Shown piece after piece: positions 61,111 through 64,000 of a stretch of DNA of 64,000 nt. Origin of the DNA: Parasponia andersonii (Eukaryota > Streptophyta > Magnoliopsida > Rosales > Cannabaceae); NCBI GenBank assembly GCA_002914805.1, contig JXTB01000500.1, forward strand, positions 205,183-269,182. Reading direction: 5' to 3'. Below the pieces are notes generated by a model. It saw only the letters and a program-made list of their open reading frames with translations, was not told the origin of the DNA and searched no databases. The number at the start of each line of letters is the position of its first letter. Positions within the stretch are counted from its first letter, which is position 1. The position numbers and the translations under genes are program-made.

Positions 61111-64000
61111 ATCTCCCACTTGTCCAAAAACCAGTTACTAAAAATAACATACTAAAAATTCCAAAATATTCCAAACGACCATAAATTAATAAAAGCAAAA
61201 ACTAAGCGTTCAACTAACAACTTAATGACTAAGAAAAGCAATGAAGATGAAAAGCTCTCTCTTCATCATTTTCTTGACAGACTTCTCTCTTATCCTCTAA
61301 AAAGTCTCCACTTCTGCTGATGAAGCTAGTATTTGTAGATTGTGTATAAAGAATATAGCCCTTCTCTTCCTTTGGATAGCCAAGCAGAAAACACTTTTTT
61401 GAATTCTTGTCAACTTCGTCTCCCACTTTCTTGCACGTGTATACTTCGTAACCCATACTTTTGGATGCTCTAAGCTCTCTACATAGCCCATCCACATCTA
61501 AAAAGGTGTCAAAGCAACTCTATCTGATGTACGAAGCAGTCCTTAAAGCATAATTCCAGTATCTATAGGACAGCAGGGACTCCTGGTACATCAGCTCTAT
61601 GGTTTGCTTAAGTTTGATGTTGTACCTCTCAGTAGCTCTTATACGACTATACTAATAGATAGTCGTATATTCATAAGAAATAGTAAGATTGGCTAGTGTT
61701 GGCTTCAGAAGGTCTCGAAGAGAATCCATATCTTCATGTTTGGCTTCAATCTTGAACTTCTTGACCTTAGTGTCATGTTGCATTCGTACCTTTTTATCGA
61801 ACTCATAGAAAGCATCTGAGACTTCATTGTATCTCTTGAGAAAATAGACTTGACCGAAGTCCAAATATTCATCAACAAAGGTGATAAATAATGTATACTT
61901 GCTGTAGAAAACTACCTCCATATGTTCATAGATATGCACATGTACGCACTCTAAACATGCCTCAGCTTTCTCATAACGAGTAGCAAGACGACGCTTGTAC
62001 TTTACAAGCTTCTTACAATCCTCACAGTCTATGTCGTTGCTGATGTCTACTTCAGGCAAGTGAAACAGCTCCATAAGTCTGCGAATTTCTGAGCATGGCA
62101 TATGTTCGAGTCACTTGTGCCAATCGATAGTGTTGCGCTCTTTCCTGATGTCATTCACCATCTCTTGGAGTGTAGTAATGCTCATGATTGAAAATGATGT
62201 ACTCTGTGGCTTTGGGGTTAGGACATAAAGTCTATTATGCATTTCTCCCACACAGTACAATAGATTATTATAGAAGACTTTCACCTTCTTGTCAAACTCG
62301 AAGCGATAACCTTCTTTAAACATCTTCGATACCGAAAGAGCATTTAAACTAAATTCCGGTACGTAATAGCAATCTTTCAAGATCATGGAGCTATCATTGA
62401 TCTTAAGGTAAGCATCACCCATGCCCTTTATTCGAACTCTTCGATTGTCTGTAACTTCCACATCACGACCAACATCATTTAATTGATTTGGTTTAACGAA
62501 CCATTTCTTATCATTGCAGATATTGACACTAGATCCTGAGTCCACTAGCCAGAGATCTCTTCTATCCTCAACAGAGAGTGATTTTCTTGGTCTCCCAAAC
62601 AACCTAACTACCAGAAAAGCTCCTGACCTCTTTTCAATAGAGGTATCCTCATGTTGATTATTGTTCAAACTCTTTGAATGCTAATATGTCTCCATAAATG
62701 TTCTCGTTTTACTCCTTGTACTGTATTCCTTTGTCGCTTTCCTCTTTCTGGAAACCTTGTCCATCCTATGAAATAATATTTCCTCAAGCTACAAAATAAT
62801 AAGATTCCCAATTAGACCAAAAGTCATAAAATAAATCCAATTCATAATTGAATTTAATGAATTCAATTCACAATTAAATTATGTAAGTTAATTCTCAATT
62901 AAATATATGGGAAAAATAAAATCAAATACAAATATCTTTGTTTCGATTTAATTTTGCAATAAGATAATAAACACCTCAACAAGGGTGTTCATTATATTAA
63001 GTAAGATAATAAATACCTCAACAAGGGTATTAATTATCAGGTTTGAACTTTGACAAAATCACCAACTCTTGTGATTTATCAATCAAACTAACTGATTTTA
63101 AAATTAGTAGACAATTCGTGCAAAATATTGGAGTACATTTAGAGTAAAATAAGAAAACATAAATGTTATGACATATAATCAAACAAGAAGATTATGTGTT
63201 ATGCTCTTATTGGTCATTTGGAAACTAAGAATAAACTGTGGACAACTATACAAATTATGATCCTCCTAGTACTCAACTAAGTTTGCTAGTTTATTTGAAT
63301 ATAAAAGAATTTAGAATACTTAACATTAAATCTATCAAGATAAAATGCTTGTGTAAGAATCCCTAATATTGTAACAAATATTCAAGGTATTTTAACCTAC
63401 CATAGTTCACAAGTTACCTACAGGTAATCATGTGAACAATTCACTTTGGACAAAAAGACAAATATCTCATAATCCAGTTTACTAATTACCCTTTTTATCA
63501 GTCCATAGAATTACTAACATAGCTTCTACGGGAGGTTAATAGCATCCTATGTCGAGTGTGTAACCATCATTTCAATTCACAAGCTTTCTTAAACAATACA
63601 GTCTCCTACGGGAGATCAGTACGTAAAGTCCACTCGCAAATTTATCCTAAGAGACTCAATACCAGTAATACTCAGATGAAAATCTTCTTACGGGAGCTCA
63701 GCAAGATTCTGAGGCGAGGCACATCTTTAGAACCATTGAACTAATGTTGGAGACCATGTATATCTCATACCCACTCACACTCAATCTTTTAAAATTTAGG
63801 GATCCTGATTTTACCCAGTTATCTAACTTATTTAGTAACCACAAAATCCATTATGTATATCCAATTATGCGACTTAAAGAGAATGTGCTAATTTAAGACA
63901 TTATGACATACTATAATAAACATGGTACTATGATCAAACAATTACTGTCTAAAGCCAAAGTGCTAACACTATAATATTTTACATCTCATGTATATAAAAT
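59307..64000 (-). mobile_element. second copy of the non-autonomous copia family, runs off the right edge
   Basis: Minus-strand fossil inserted into the chromovirus integrase. LTR 61110-59307 (TGTTGGGATTTTTGCC..ACCAACA, 1804 bases); purine-rich tract GGACAAGTGGGAGAT before it; integrase-like part about 62120-61229; protease-like part about 62668-62200 (DLWLVDSGSSVNICND); leader without ORF from about 62690 to the window end. The far LTR lies outside, so a target duplication cannot be tested. The same domains as in the element at 27593-32529 are present, and gag, reverse transcriptase and RNase H are not seen in the window. Few to several breaks. Confidence 0.85.

Overview
The window looks like nuclear DNA of a dicot plant. 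It is very AT-rich, its intergenic space is filled with plant-type LTR retrotransposons (Ty1/copia and Ty3/gypsy), a CACTA transposon and MITE-like pieces, and its two intact host genes are plant-type: an eRF1 gene and a BAHD acyltransferase. The species cannot be named from the sequence. Two undetermined bases (18955, 41749) mark it as a draft assembly.

Layout, left to right. 1-300: possible tail of a gene entering from the left. 300-3500: AT-rich, no gene, with one TA-flanked MITE-like copy. 3515-7151: decayed CACTA (En/Spm) element with a TNP2-type transposase. 7152-12190: no gene; an LTR-like patch and a large field of degenerate palindromic repeats (about 9600-10990). 12195-15920: complete eRF1 gene with an intron in its 5' UTR and an uninterrupted coding region. 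17537-19368: probable copia solo LTR. 20190-43440: head-to-tail duplication of a segment that carries the BAHD gene in the right copy only; in the left copy the gene is cleanly missing. The left copy is also split by a SIRE-like copia element (22235-36898), which holds a second, non-autonomous copia element (27593-32529). The right copy carries a copia solo LTR (41650-43022). 43961-44485: start of another copia remnant. 44486-56652: Ty3/gypsy element of the Tat group on the minus strand, with two tandem-repeat arrays and an antisense extra ORF. 56766-57040: fossil exon of a lipid phosphate phosphatase. About 57190-59306: chromodomain-bearing gypsy remnant, interrupted at 59307 by a second copy of the non-autonomous copia family that runs off the right edge.

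The genes do not form a pathway. eRF1 is a translation housekeeping gene. The BAHD gene would make esters from an acyl-CoA and an alcohol. The most informative signals come from comparing repeats with each other: the duplication that lost its gene in one copy; a MITE-like family present or absent inside TA microsatellites in the two duplicated copies; and a copia lineage seen twice with the same reduced coding content (protease and integrase-like only). All LTR elements are treated as fossils; divergence figures are estimates by eye.
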